A stretch of 12,028 nt of DNA from an uncultured Brevundimonas sp. (GTDB taxonomy: Bacteria; Pseudomonadota; Alphaproteobacteria; Caulobacterales; Caulobacteraceae): the NCBI RefSeq assembly GCF_943913055.1, contig NZ_CALTWS010000067.1, positions 1 to 12,028 on the forward strand, in the 5' to 3' direction. Positions within the stretch are counted from its first letter, which is position 1. Each line of letters begins with the position of its first letter. This document shows, piece after piece, positions 1 to 5,965 of this stretch. Made by a program: the position numbers and the translations under genes. The notes beneath the pieces were generated by a model that saw only the letters and a program-made list of their open reading frames with translations, did no database searches and was not told the DNA's origin.

Positions 1-82
1 CGAACAGTTCGCGCACACTGGCGTGGCGGGCGGGTTCAAGCGTCAGCAGGGGATCGGGGGTGGCGTCGAGCAGGGAGGTCAT
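1..82 (-). CDS. Unrecognised protein, N-terminal fragment cut by window edge
   Basis: Only the first 27 codons are inside the window. The readable start is M-T-S-L-L-D-A-T-P-D-P, continuing to a terminal R-E-L-F. The start is supported by a strong AGGAGG ribosome site (positions 92 to 87, minus strand) four bases ahead of the ATG. No motif, signal peptide or membrane segment can be recognised in so short a piece, so no function is proposed. It lies downstream of ohr on the same strand. A strong hairpin at 96-131 sits in the 57-base gap, so it may not be freely co-transcribed with ohr. The presence of a gene here is likely; its identity is unknown. Confidence 0.6.
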   Translation of the reverse strand, partial: MTSLLDATPDPLLTLEPARHASVRELF

Positions 83-86
83 GCCC

Positions 87-92
87 CCTCCT
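87..92 (-). promoter_or_regulatory. Ribosome binding site of the left-edge gene
   Basis: AGGAGG read on the minus strand, four bases before the ATG at 82-80. It decides the start of the partial gene. It lies only three bases beyond the foot of the 12-bp hairpin at 96-131, so RNA structure could influence its accessibility; that influence is inferred. Confidence 0.6.
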
Positions 93-95
93 AGA

Positions 96-131
96 GGCAC
101 CGCGCGCGAGGCTCAACATGCGCGCGGTGCC
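96..131. repeat. Perfect 12-bp inverted repeat (hairpin) between ohr and the left-edge gene
   Basis: GGCACCGCGCGC at 96-107 is the exact reverse complement of GCGCGCGGTGCC at 120-131, with a 12-base loop at 108-119. The stem is almost all G-C. Read on the minus strand, it begins eight bases after the ohr stop codon. No U-rich tract follows; instead the ribosome site of the next gene follows at once. It could attenuate or stabilise the end of the ohr message, or act as a weak terminator. The inverted repeat is certain; the role is inferred. Confidence 0.75.
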
Positions 132-139
132 GCAGGGAT

Positions 140-565
140 TTATTCCGCGCTGACGCGAACGTCGACGCCGCCACGGGTGGCGTTGGAATAGGGGCAGACC
201 TGATGGGCGCGCTCGACCAGCGACTGGGCCGTCGCCTGATCCAGGCCGGTGTCGGTGACCTTCAGGGCGACGTCGAGATTAAAGCCTTCACCCTTGGTGT
301 TCTTGCCGAAGCCGACCGAGGCGTGGACCTGGGTGTCCGGGCCGACGGGCGTGCCGGCCTCCTTGGAAACCAGACGCAGCGCGCCCAGGAAGCAGGCGGC
401 ATAGCCGGTGGCGAACAGCTGTTCGGGATTTGTGCCGGGGCCGTCGTCGCCGCCCATGGCCTTGGGCACCGACAGGCTGACGTCGATCTTGCCGTCGTCC
501 GTGCGGCTGCGACCGTCGCGGCCACCGCCGGTGGCGGAGGCGAGGGCTGTGTAGAGAATGTCCAT
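140..565 (-). CDS. ohr: Organic hydroperoxide resistance protein (Ohr/OsmC family)
   Basis: This is a 141-residue Ohr-type peroxidase, the usual family length. Ohr enzymes are cytoplasmic thiol peroxidases that reduce organic and fatty-acid hydroperoxides, in many bacteria with electrons from lipoylated proteins. The family signature is intact: Y-T-A near residue 5, T-G-G-G-R-D-G with Arg16, the block G-T-N-P-E-Q-L-F-A-T-G-Y-A-A-C (Glu48 and peroxidatic Cys58), and V-C-P-Y-S-N-A-T-R-G-G with the second cysteine at Cys124. The two cysteines plus the V-C-P-Y-S-N-A-T-R-G block separate Ohr from OsmC. The ATG is preceded by AGGAG (577 to 573) with a 7-base spacer. It lies 51 bases behind the J-domain gene on the same strand. 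No adjacent MarR-type ohrR and no clear OhrR operator is visible. Function is confident; regulation is not shown. Confidence 0.95.
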   Translation of the reverse strand: MDILYTALASATGGGRDGRSRTDDGKIDVSLSVPKAMGGDDGPGTNPEQLFATGYAACFLGALRLVSKEAGTPVGPDTQVHASVGFGKNTKGEGFNLDVALKVTDTGLDQATAQSLVERAHQVCPYSNATRGGVDVRVSAE

Positions 566-616
566 GGGAGAGCTCCTGTGTTGGGGCTCCTTAGCTAGGC
601 ACGACCCGGCCCAATG

Positions 617-1288
617 CTAGGCCGCCAGCCCGGCCTTCTTCAGCGTCTTATAGGCCTTGATGACGCGCTGCAGCTTCATCTCGGCACCGCGGTCGCCCTG
701 GTTAAGGTCCGGGTGGAAGCGTTTCAGCAGCTCGTGATAGCGCGCCTTGACCCCCGCCTTGTCGGTGCGGGCGTCCAGATCGAGGTCGGCCAGGGCCGCA
801 CGCTCCAGCTTGCCGAGGCGCAAGCTGTCCTCACCGGCAGGCGAGGCCTGTTCCTGGGTGCGGCGACCGAAGAGGCCGAAGCTGTCGCGCCAGTTGCCGG
901 GATCGGCCTTCAGCTTGCCGCGCCGCACGGCATCGGCGGCGGCCTCACGCGTATTGGCCCCGGCCTTCATCTCCCAAGTCGGGCGACCGCCGGTCATGGC
1001 CTCGTTCTCCTTGGCGGCGCGGATCTCGTCCTCGCTCATGCCGGCGTAGAAGTTCCAGCCCTTGTTGTACTCGCCCGCGTGCTTCTGACAGAAGTCGTAG
1101 AACTCGTTCAGCCGTTCGCGCGACTTGGGTGCGCGCGCGGTCGCAGCCTGACGGCAGTCGGGCCATTGGCAGGGCTTCTGGCCCGGCTTCAGATGCAGGA
1201 CATCGGCCTTGGCCGCCTCCTCTTCGGGGCGGGGCGGCTTGATCCGCATGTCGGTGAAGCGGGGCTTGTATTGAAACTCGTTCGGCAT
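617..1288 (-). CDS. J-domain protein with C-terminal J domain and Cys/His motif
   Basis: A 223-residue cytoplasmic protein with its J domain at the extreme C-terminus (about 165-220), including helix II R-Y-H-E-L-L-K-R and the H-P-D tripeptide at 192-194 needed to stimulate an Hsp70 such as DnaK. It lacks the Gly/Phe region, zinc repeats and substrate domain of true DnaJ, so it is a class III co-chaperone. The N-terminal part holds Cys40-x4-Cys45 and Cys67-x2-His70, a pattern I associate with alphaproteobacterial proteins of this type and which could bind a metal. The start at M-P-N-E-F-Q was chosen because the frame extended further upstream overlaps the bolA coding strand and shows no family features. 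No clear Shine-Dalgarno precedes the ATG, so it may be translated from a very short leader. It diverges from bolA across 45 bases. The client is unknown. Confidence 0.87.
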   Translation of the reverse strand: MPNEFQYKPRFTDMRIKPPRPEEEAAKADVLHLKPGQKPCQWPDCRQAATARAPKSRERLNEFYDFCQKHAGEYNKGWNFYAGMSEDEIRAAKENEAMTGGRPTWEMKAGANTREAAADAVRRGKLKADPGNWRDSFGLFGRRTQEQASPAGEDSLRLGKLERAALADLDLDARTDKAGVKARYHELLKRFHPDLNQGDRGAEMKLQRVIKAYKTLKKAGLAA

Positions 1289-1295
1289 CGCACAA

Positions 1296-1320
1296 AGTGT
1301 AGGGCCGATTTGGACTTCAA
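1296..1320 (-). promoter_or_regulatory. Candidate promoter for the J-domain gene, possibly leaderless
   Basis: On the minus strand, TTGAAGT (1320 to 1314), a 10-base spacer and CCTACACT (1303 to 1296) loosely resemble the Caulobacter housekeeping pattern TTGACGS-N10-14-GCTANAWC, with several mismatches. Initiation about seven bases further on would fall at or next to the ATG at 1288, giving a leaderless message. That would fit the missing ribosome site. This is weak, pattern-level support only. Confidence 0.25.
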
Positions 1321-1321
1321 C

Positions 1322-1326
1322 AAGGA
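1322..1326 (+). promoter_or_regulatory. Ribosome binding site of bolA
   Basis: AAGGA seven bases before the ATG at 1334. It fixes the bolA start. The same frame stays open upstream for hundreds of bases, but that upstream stretch lies opposite the J-domain gene and is not credible coding sequence. Confidence 0.6.
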
Positions 1327-1333
1327 CAAGACC

Positions 1334-1642
1334 ATGCCGGACGGCCCGATTGCGACGATTATCCGCGAAAAACTGACCGCGGCATTGTCGCCCAGCCGTC
1401 TGGAGCTTGAGGACGACAGCGCGCGCCACGCCGGGCACCATCATGAAGGCGGCATCGACGCCAAGCCCGGCGGAGAGAGCCACTTCAATCTGACGGTGGT
1501 GTCGCAGGCCTTCGAGGGTCAGGCGCGGGTGCAGCGTCAGCGGACGATCAACGCCCTGTTGCGCGACGAACTGGCCGGGCCGGTTCATGCCCTGTCGATC
1601 AAGGCCTTAACACCTGGCGAGGACACTGCGACACCGCGCTGA
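1334..1642 (+). CDS. bolA: BolA family protein
   Basis: A 102-residue BolA-like protein with a class II KH-like fold expected. BolA proteins pair with monothiol glutaredoxins to bind or move Fe-S clusters and, in some bacteria, affect morphology and stress transcription. Visible family features: an N-terminal helix with I-I-R-E-K-L-T-A-A-L; a histidine-rich loop around residues 32-37; G-G-E-S-H-F-N-L-T-V-V-S (48-58); the core F-E-G-Q-A-R-V-Q-R-Q-R; and the near-invariant histidine in V-H-A-L-S-I-K-A (His85), used in cluster or glutaredoxin binding. The length is normal. It diverges from the J-domain gene, a pairing I recall from other alphaproteobacteria. A 104-base gap follows before the hybrid kinase, with no clear terminator seen. 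Confidence 0.92.
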   Translation: MPDGPIATIIREKLTAALSPSRLELEDDSARHAGHHHEGGIDAKPGGESHFNLTVVSQAFEGQARVQRQRTINALLRDELAGPVHALSIKALTPGEDTATPR

Positions 1643-1746
1643 CGCCTCGCGTAGCCAGCTGTGACGGTCCAGATCACGCCGTTCACCCCGTCTTAGAAGG
1701 TTGTTCGTAGCCTGACGTTTGGGGTTGGGTGACTGTGGGGTAGGAC

Positions 1747-3564
1747 GTGGTCGAATCGGACGGGATCGGCAAGGCGCTGACGGGCGAACAACGCCCGGGC
1801 GAGGCTGCACAGGCCCTGCGCGCCATCCTTCAGACCCAGTATCTGCGCTATCTGATCATCGCCAGCTGGGCCGTTGGTCTGATGGCTGTCGTCGGGGTGT
1901 TTACCGCCTTGATCTGGTTCATCGGTACGGTGGCCGCCGGTGCGTTGCGCGGCAGGGTCGAAAAGAGTGTCAGTATCCGTGCTGGATCGGGGTGGGGCAT
2001 GGTCTTCCCTCTCGTGGCGACGGTCACGACGGCAGCCTGGGCCGTTGCGCCGCTGCTGGCATGGTTCTCTGGCCACCCCTTCGGACATGCGCTGGCCATG
2101 GCGCTGCTCATATCCGGCTATGTGCTGGTGTTTGCACAACTTCGCAGTTCTCCGCGCCAGGCGGTCGTAATCTCTTCACCTTATGGCGTGGCGGCCTTGG
2201 CGATCCTGGCTTCGCTCTGGGGAACGGCCCTGTTCTGGCCCTTCCTGGCTGTGGTGCCGTTCACGGCTGCGGGCCTGTTTGTTCTGGTGACCATGACCAT
2301 GCTGCGCGAGGACCGCATCACGGCCTTCCAGGAGCATCAGGCCCATCTGATCGAGGAACTGGAGGCCGCCCGCGACAAGGCCAAGGCGGCGAGCGACGCC
2401 AAATCAAACTTCCTGGGCGTCATCTCGCACGAACTGCGGACGCCGATGAACGGTGTACTTGGCGCGGCCCAGCTTCTGGCCTCGACGCGGCTTGAGGCCA
2501 GTCAGAGGGAGTATCTGTCGATCATCCGGAATTCCGGTGACAATCTGCTGAGCCTGCTGAACGACATCCTCGACATGACCAAGATCGAGGCGGGGCGCAT
2601 GACCTTCGAGGTCGTGGATATCGTCAGCGAGGATCTGCACCGCCGTGCCGTAGGACCCTTTCAGGCTCAGGCTGAAGCCAAGGGGTTGACCTTCACCTCC
2701 CGCTTTGAAGGAGAGGTGCCGTCTGTCGTCCGAGGCGATCCTCTGCGCGTCTGTCAGGTGCTGCACAACCTGCTTTCAAATGCCGTGAAGTTCACTGACG
2801 CCGGCGAAATTCTGTATGTCGTGCGGGGGACGCGGCTGGCAGATGATCGCGTGCGATTTGACTTCGCCGTCACGGATTCCGGTGCAGGGATCGCGCCGGT
2901 TGATCTGGAGCGCCTGTTCCAGCCGTTCACGCAGGTCGATGCGTCATCGACCAGGCGCTTCGGCGGGACGGGCCTGGGTTTGACCATCGCCCGGCGTATG
3001 GCAAACATCATGCACGGCGATATTCTCGTGGAGTCGACCCTAGGGAAGGGATCGACCTTTTCCTTCACTGTCGAGGCCGAGGTCGTCGAATGGGCGGCCC
3101 GTGCCACGGCCGAGCCCATTCATGCCGATATCGACGACGGGCGGGCCCTGCACGTGCTGATCGTAGAGGATCATCCGGTCAACCGCATGATCCTGGAGGC
3201 TTGGATGGGCTCTGCCGGACATGCGTCGTCTACGGCGGAGAATGGCCAGATCGCGGTCGATGCGGCAGCGGGCAAGCGGTTCGACCTGATTGTCATGGAC
3301 GTCAACATGCCGGTCATGGACGGATTGACGGCCACACGCGCGATCCGCGAGGGATCGGGCCCGAACAAGGAAACCCCTGTTGTGGTACTGTCGGCCTCGG
3401 CGAGACGCGAGGATCATCAGGCGGGGCTGGATGCGGGCGCGGACGCCTATCTGAACAAGCCCATCGATTTCGCGGCCCTGGCACGCGTGATGAACCAGGT
3501 CGGCGGGGGCCGGGCCAGCGTGCGGCGGCTGGAAGATAGCGGCGAGATTTCGGTCGCGGCCTGA
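1747..3564 (+). CDS. Membrane-bound hybrid histidine kinase (HisKA-HATPase_c-REC), first of two
   Basis: A 605-residue inner-membrane hybrid sensor kinase. Residues about 35-186 form several hydrophobic segments (near 36-65, 84-107, 113-131, 147-185) with only short loops and no PAS, GAF, HAMP or periplasmic sensor domain that I can recognise. A short coiled region (about 195-218) leads to HisKA with His228 in I-S-H-E-L-R-T-P. The ATPase domain has Asn345 in N-L-L-S-N-A-V-K-F, D-S-G-A-G (377-381), F-Q-P-F-T-Q and G-G-T-G-L-G-L (406-412). The receiver has Glu474/Asp475, phospho-acceptor Asp518, Ser549 and Lys571. There is no HPt or output domain, so phosphate should pass to a separate phosphotransfer protein. 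GTG at 1747 is the chosen start: an in-frame stop sits at 1741 and the next ATG would remove part of the first membrane helix. Signal and target are unknown. Confidence 0.93.
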   Translation: MVESDGIGKALTGEQRPGEAAQALRAILQTQYLRYLIIASWAVGLMAVVGVFTALIWFIGTVAAGALRGRVEKSVSIRAGSGWGMVFPLVATVTTAAWAVAPLLAWFSGHPFGHALAMALLISGYVLVFAQLRSSPRQAVVISSPYGVAALAILASLWGTALFWPFLAVVPFTAAGLFVLVTMTMLREDRITAFQEHQAHLIEELEAARDKAKAASDAKSNFLGVISHELRTPMNGVLGAAQLLASTRLEASQREYLSIIRNSGDNLLSLLNDILDMTKIEAGRMTFEVVDIVSEDLHRRAVGPFQAQAEAKGLTFTSRFEGEVPSVVRGDPLRVCQVLHNLLSNAVKFTDAGEILYVVRGTRLADDRVRFDFAVTDSGAGIAPVDLERLFQPFTQVDASSTRRFGGTGLGLTIARRMANIMHGDILVESTLGKGSTFSFTVEAEVVEWAARATAEPIHADIDDGRALHVLIVEDHPVNRMILEAWMGSAGHASSTAENGQIAVDAAAGKRFDLIVMDVNMPVMDGLTATRAIREGSGPNKETPVVVLSASARREDHQAGLDAGADAYLNKPIDFAALARVMNQVGGGRASVRRLEDSGEISVAA

Positions 3565-3601
3565 ACAGGGCCTGAGGCTGGTCGTTCAGGCGAGCCTCAG
3601 G
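3560..3601 (+). repeat. Two overlapping, competing inverted repeats at the end of the first kinase gene
   Basis: Stem A pairs CCTGAAC (3560-3566) with GTTCAGG (3584-3590); its left arm contains the kinase stop codon. Stem B pairs CCTGAGGCT (3571-3579) with AGCCTCAGG (3593-3601), a perfect 9-bp stem with a 13-base loop. The arms interleave, so in RNA the two hairpins would mostly exclude each other. No U tract follows stem B, so it is not a standard intrinsic terminator. Its role is unknown; candidates are transcript-end protection or control of the downstream secreted-protein gene. Confidence 0.6.
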
Positions 3602-3649
3602 GGCGGTGGAGCAAGGTGGGCTCAAGTCGAAATGGTTCGACGACCGCTC

Positions 3650-3655
3650 AAGGAG
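3650..3655 (+). promoter_or_regulatory. Ribosome binding site of the RcnB-like gene
   Basis: AAGGAG six bases before the ATG at 3662. It decides between this start and an in-frame ATG at 3632, which has no ribosome site and would put ten charged residues ahead of the signal peptide. Confidence 0.75.
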
Positions 3656-3661
3656 CCCATC

Positions 3662-4111
3662 ATGAACAAGATCCTCACCGCAACGCTGGCTGCCGTGATC
3701 GCCGGCTCGACCATGGGCGTCGCCTCCGCCGCAGACGCTCAATCCCGCCTCGACCGTCAGGACCGGCGCGAACTGCGTCAGGACCGCCGTGAGTTCCGTC
3801 AGGAACAACGCCAGGACCGCCAGGAGTTCCGTCAGGAACAGCGCCAGTATGCCCGCTGGCAGCAGGCCCAGCGCCGCTATAACGCTCCCCGCTACGTCGC
3901 GCCACGTGGCTATGCGGTTCGCCAGTGGTCCTATGGCCAGCGCATGCCGTCCTACTATCGCACCAACGCCTATGTGGTCCGGGACTATGGCCGCTATGGC
4001 CTGCGTCAGCCCCCGCAGGGCTACCACTATGTCCGCAGCGGCAATGACGTCGTTCTGACCGCCGTGGCGACGGGTCTGATCACCGCCGTGATTGCCGGCC
4101 TGTTCAACTAA
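3662..4111 (+). CDS. RcnB-like secreted protein with 11-residue tandem repeats
   Basis: A 149-residue protein with a clear signal peptide (M-N-K-I-L-T-A-T-L-A through about residue 23-26, A-x-A type site), so it is exported to the periplasm. A highly charged, helix-prone region of Asp, Arg, Gln and Glu follows (about 29-72), containing two copies of DRREFRQEQRQ-type units. Then comes a Tyr/Arg-rich stretch, and at the C-terminus the block Y-G-L-R-Q-P-P-Q-G-Y-H-Y-V-R-S-G-N-D-V-V, followed by a hydrophobic tail (about 129-148). That final block matches the RcnB family, whose namesake in E. coli is a periplasmic protein tied to nickel and cobalt export. Many family members are just abundant envelope proteins, so a metal role is not shown here. 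It sits between the kinase and a strong terminator, 97 bases after the kinase stop. Confidence 0.85.
   Translation: MNKILTATLAAVIAGSTMGVASAADAQSRLDRQDRRELRQDRREFRQEQRQDRQEFRQEQRQYARWQQAQRRYNAPRYVAPRGYAVRQWSYGQRMPSYYRTNAYVVRDYGRYGLRQPPQGYHYVRSGNDVVLTAVATGLITAVIAGLFN
3782..3847 (+). repeat. 33-bp tandem repeat, two copies, inside the RcnB-like gene
   Basis: Copies at 3782-3814 and 3815-3847 are identical at 30 of 33 bases. They encode DRREFRQEQRQ and DRQEFRQEQRQ (residues 41-51 and 52-62); a degenerate partial unit D-R-R-E-L-R-Q precedes them. The unit is in frame, so copy number could vary without breaking the gene. Confidence 0.85.
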
Positions 4112-4133
4112 GGCCGACCGATGACCGAGACTG

Positions 4134-4163
4134 CGCCCCGGAAGGAGACTTCCGGGGCGTTTT
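4134..4163 (+). terminator. Intrinsic terminator after the RcnB-like gene
   Basis: A perfect 11-bp stem pairs CGCCCCGGAAG (4134-4144) with CTTCCGGGGCG (4149-4159), closed by a GAGA tetraloop of the GNRA type and followed by TTTT (4160-4163). It begins 22 bases after the stop codon. It should end the transcript, so the ligase gene only 36 bases further on needs its own promoter or read-through. This is the clearest terminator in the window. Confidence 0.9.
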
Positions 4164-4199
4164 CGCGTTTGGTGCTGATCTGCCGCCGAACGGGACCGC

Positions 4200-5900
4200 A
4201 TGCGCGCCTTTGCCGAACTTCTGGACCGCCTGTCGCTGACGGCGTCGCGCAACGCCAAGCTGGTGCTGGTGCGCGATTACCTGAAGGCGACGCCGGACCC
4301 GGATCGGGGCTGGGCCCTGGCGGCCCTGACCGGCGATCTGACCTTTGATGCGGCCAAGCCGGCGATGATCAGGAAGGCGACGGAGGCGCGGGTCGATCCC
4401 GTCCTGTTCGGCTGGTCCTATGATTATGTGGGCGATCTGGCCGAGACGGTGGCGCTGATCTGGCCCGTCGATCCGGCCTATCGGCCCAATCGCGAACCGG
4501 AACTGTCGGAGGTGGTGGAGGCCTTGCGTCAGGCGTCGCGGGCCGAGGTTCGCCCATTGCTGGAAGGCTGGCTGGACGCGCTGGAGCCCAAGGCGCGCTG
4601 GGCGCTGCTGAAGCTGATGACCGGGGCGCTACGGGTCGGGCTGTCGGCGCGGCTGGCCAAGACGGCGGTGGCGATGATGCGCCCGACGGAGGTGGATGCG
4701 CCGCCTGCTCCCGAGGGCGGGGAGGGCAGCGGGGCGTTGGAGCCGGTGACGGCATCCGACATCGAGGAAATCTGGCACGCGCTCAGCCCACCCTATGACG
4801 AGCTGTTCGCCTGGCTGGAGGGGCGCAGCGAACGGCCCAGCGGCGATGCGCCGGGACGGTTCCGACCGGTCATGCTGTCGGTCGCCATCGACGAGGCCGT
4901 GGATTTCGAGCGGCTGGACCCGGCGGACTATGTCGCGGAATGGAAATGGGACGGCATCCGCGTGCAGGCCGTGCGCGAGCAAGGGGTGCAGAAGCTGTAT
5001 TCCCGAACGGGCGACGAGATATCGGCCGCCTTTCCCGATGTCATGGCGGGGCTGGCCTTCGAAGGCGCCATCGACGGGGAGCTGGTGGTCTGGCGAGCCA
5101 ATCCTGAAGGAGGGGGGCAGGTCGCGGCGTTCGGCGATTTGCAGCAGCGGCTGAACCGCAAGACGGCGGATGCGGCCATGCTGGAGAAGTTTCCGGCCGC
5201 CATCGTGGCCTATGACCTGCTGGCTGAGGACGGCGAGGATGTGCGCGGTCTGACCCTGGCGGAGCGTCGGCCCCGGCTGGAGGCGTTGGTGGCGCGAAAC
5301 GGGGAGGGAACGCTGCATCTGTCGCCGCTGGTCGCGTTCGACAACTGGGAGGCACTGGTGCCGCTGCGGCTCGATCCGCCGGTCGGGGCGGCGGCCGAGG
5401 GGTTGATGCTGAAGCGCAAGGACAGCGTCTATGTCGGCGGACGACCCAAGGGGCCGTGGTTCAAGTGGAAGCGCGATCCGCATGTGATCGATGCGGTGCT
5501 GATGTATGCGCAGCGCGGGCACGGCAAACGCTCCAGCTTCTATTCCGACTATACTTTTGGGGTCTGGACCGAGGAGGGGACCCTGACCCCGGTCGGCAAG
5601 GCCTATTTCGGCTTCACCGACGAGGAGCTGAAGCAGATCGACAAGTTCGTGCGCGATCACACGGTCGATCGGTTCGGCCCGGTGCGGTCGGTGAAGGCCG
5701 AGCCGGATTTCGGCCTGGTGCTGGAAATCGCCTTCGAGGGGCTGAACCGGTCGACCCGGCACAAGTCGGGCGTGGCCATGCGGTTTCCACGTGTCAGCCG
5801 CATCCGCTGGGACAAGCCTGCGCGCGAGGCCAATACCCAAGCCGATGTTATGGACTTGCTGGACTCGCTGGAACGCAGCGGTGGACGACTGGTCCGGTAA
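4200..5900 (+). CDS. ATP-dependent DNA ligase, cisplatin-damage-response type
   Basis: A 566-residue ligase that seals nicks in DNA using ATP. An N-terminal helical DNA-binding region (about 1-215) opens with M-R-A-F-A-E-L-L-D-R-L, typical of the bacterial cisplatin-damage ligase family. The nucleotidyltransferase domain has the adenylation motif E-W-K-W-D-G with Lys249, motif Ia L-Y-S-R-T-G-D-E-I (267-275), motif III D-G-E-L-V-V-W (292-298), motif IIIa A-Y-D-L-L (337-341), motif IV E-G-L-M-L-K (400-405) and motif V W-F-K-W-K-R (420-425). An OB-fold domain follows (about 427-540), ending with motif VI around R-F-P-R-V-S-R-I-R-W. All catalytic motifs are present. Relatives are often clustered with a DEXH helicase, an exonuclease and a metallophosphatase; none is adjacent here. 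It is a repair accessory to the NAD-dependent replicative ligase. The ribosome site is weak, but the start matches the family. Confidence 0.93.
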   Translation: MRAFAELLDRLSLTASRNAKLVLVRDYLKATPDPDRGWALAALTGDLTFDAAKPAMIRKATEARVDPVLFGWSYDYVGDLAETVALIWPVDPAYRPNREPELSEVVEALRQASRAEVRPLLEGWLDALEPKARWALLKLMTGALRVGLSARLAKTAVAMMRPTEVDAPPAPEGGEGSGALEPVTASDIEEIWHALSPPYDELFAWLEGRSERPSGDAPGRFRPVMLSVAIDEAVDFERLDPADYVAEWKWDGIRVQAVREQGVQKLYSRTGDEISAAFPDVMAGLAFEGAIDGELVVWRANPEGGGQVAAFGDLQQRLNRKTADAAMLEKFPAAIVAYDLLAEDGEDVRGLTLAERRPRLEALVARNGEGTLHLSPLVAFDNWEALVPLRLDPPVGAAAEGLMLKRKDSVYVGGRPKGPWFKWKRDPHVIDAVLMYAQRGHGKRSSFYSDYTFGVWTEEGTLTPVGKAYFGFTDEELKQIDKFVRDHTVDRFGPVRSVKAEPDFGLVLEIAFEGLNRSTRHKSGVAMRFPRVSRIRWDKPAREANTQADVMDLLDSLERSGGRLVR

Positions 5901-5965
5901 CCACCTTGCTTAGTGGGCCTGCAACGCGGGGTCGTTTATTCGGGACGAGGTTGCGTTGACTGCAG

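Noticed and set aside
614..1642. A long plus-strand open frame running from 614 through the bolA region
   Set aside because: Only the last 102 codons (from 1334) match BolA. The upstream part is the antisense shadow of the J-domain gene and has the low-complexity Leu/Ala/Gly/Val composition typical of GC-rich shadow frames.
1618..1650. GCGAGG/CCTCGC inverted repeat spanning the bolA stop codon, considered as a terminator
   Set aside because: The stem is only 6 bp with a loop of about 21 bases and no U tract follows; it is within chance for this base composition.
3560..3601. The interleaved stems as a true H-type pseudoknot
   Set aside because: The connector between the second arms is only two bases and would have to cross a 7-bp stem, which is sterically unlikely; alternative hairpins are the better reading.
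4629..5840. A 403-residue minus-strand open frame opposite the DNA ligase
   Set aside because: It is rich in His, Arg, Gln and Pro, has no domain I recognise, and mirrors a gene with every ligase motif intact. GC-rich codon bias keeps the antisense frame open.
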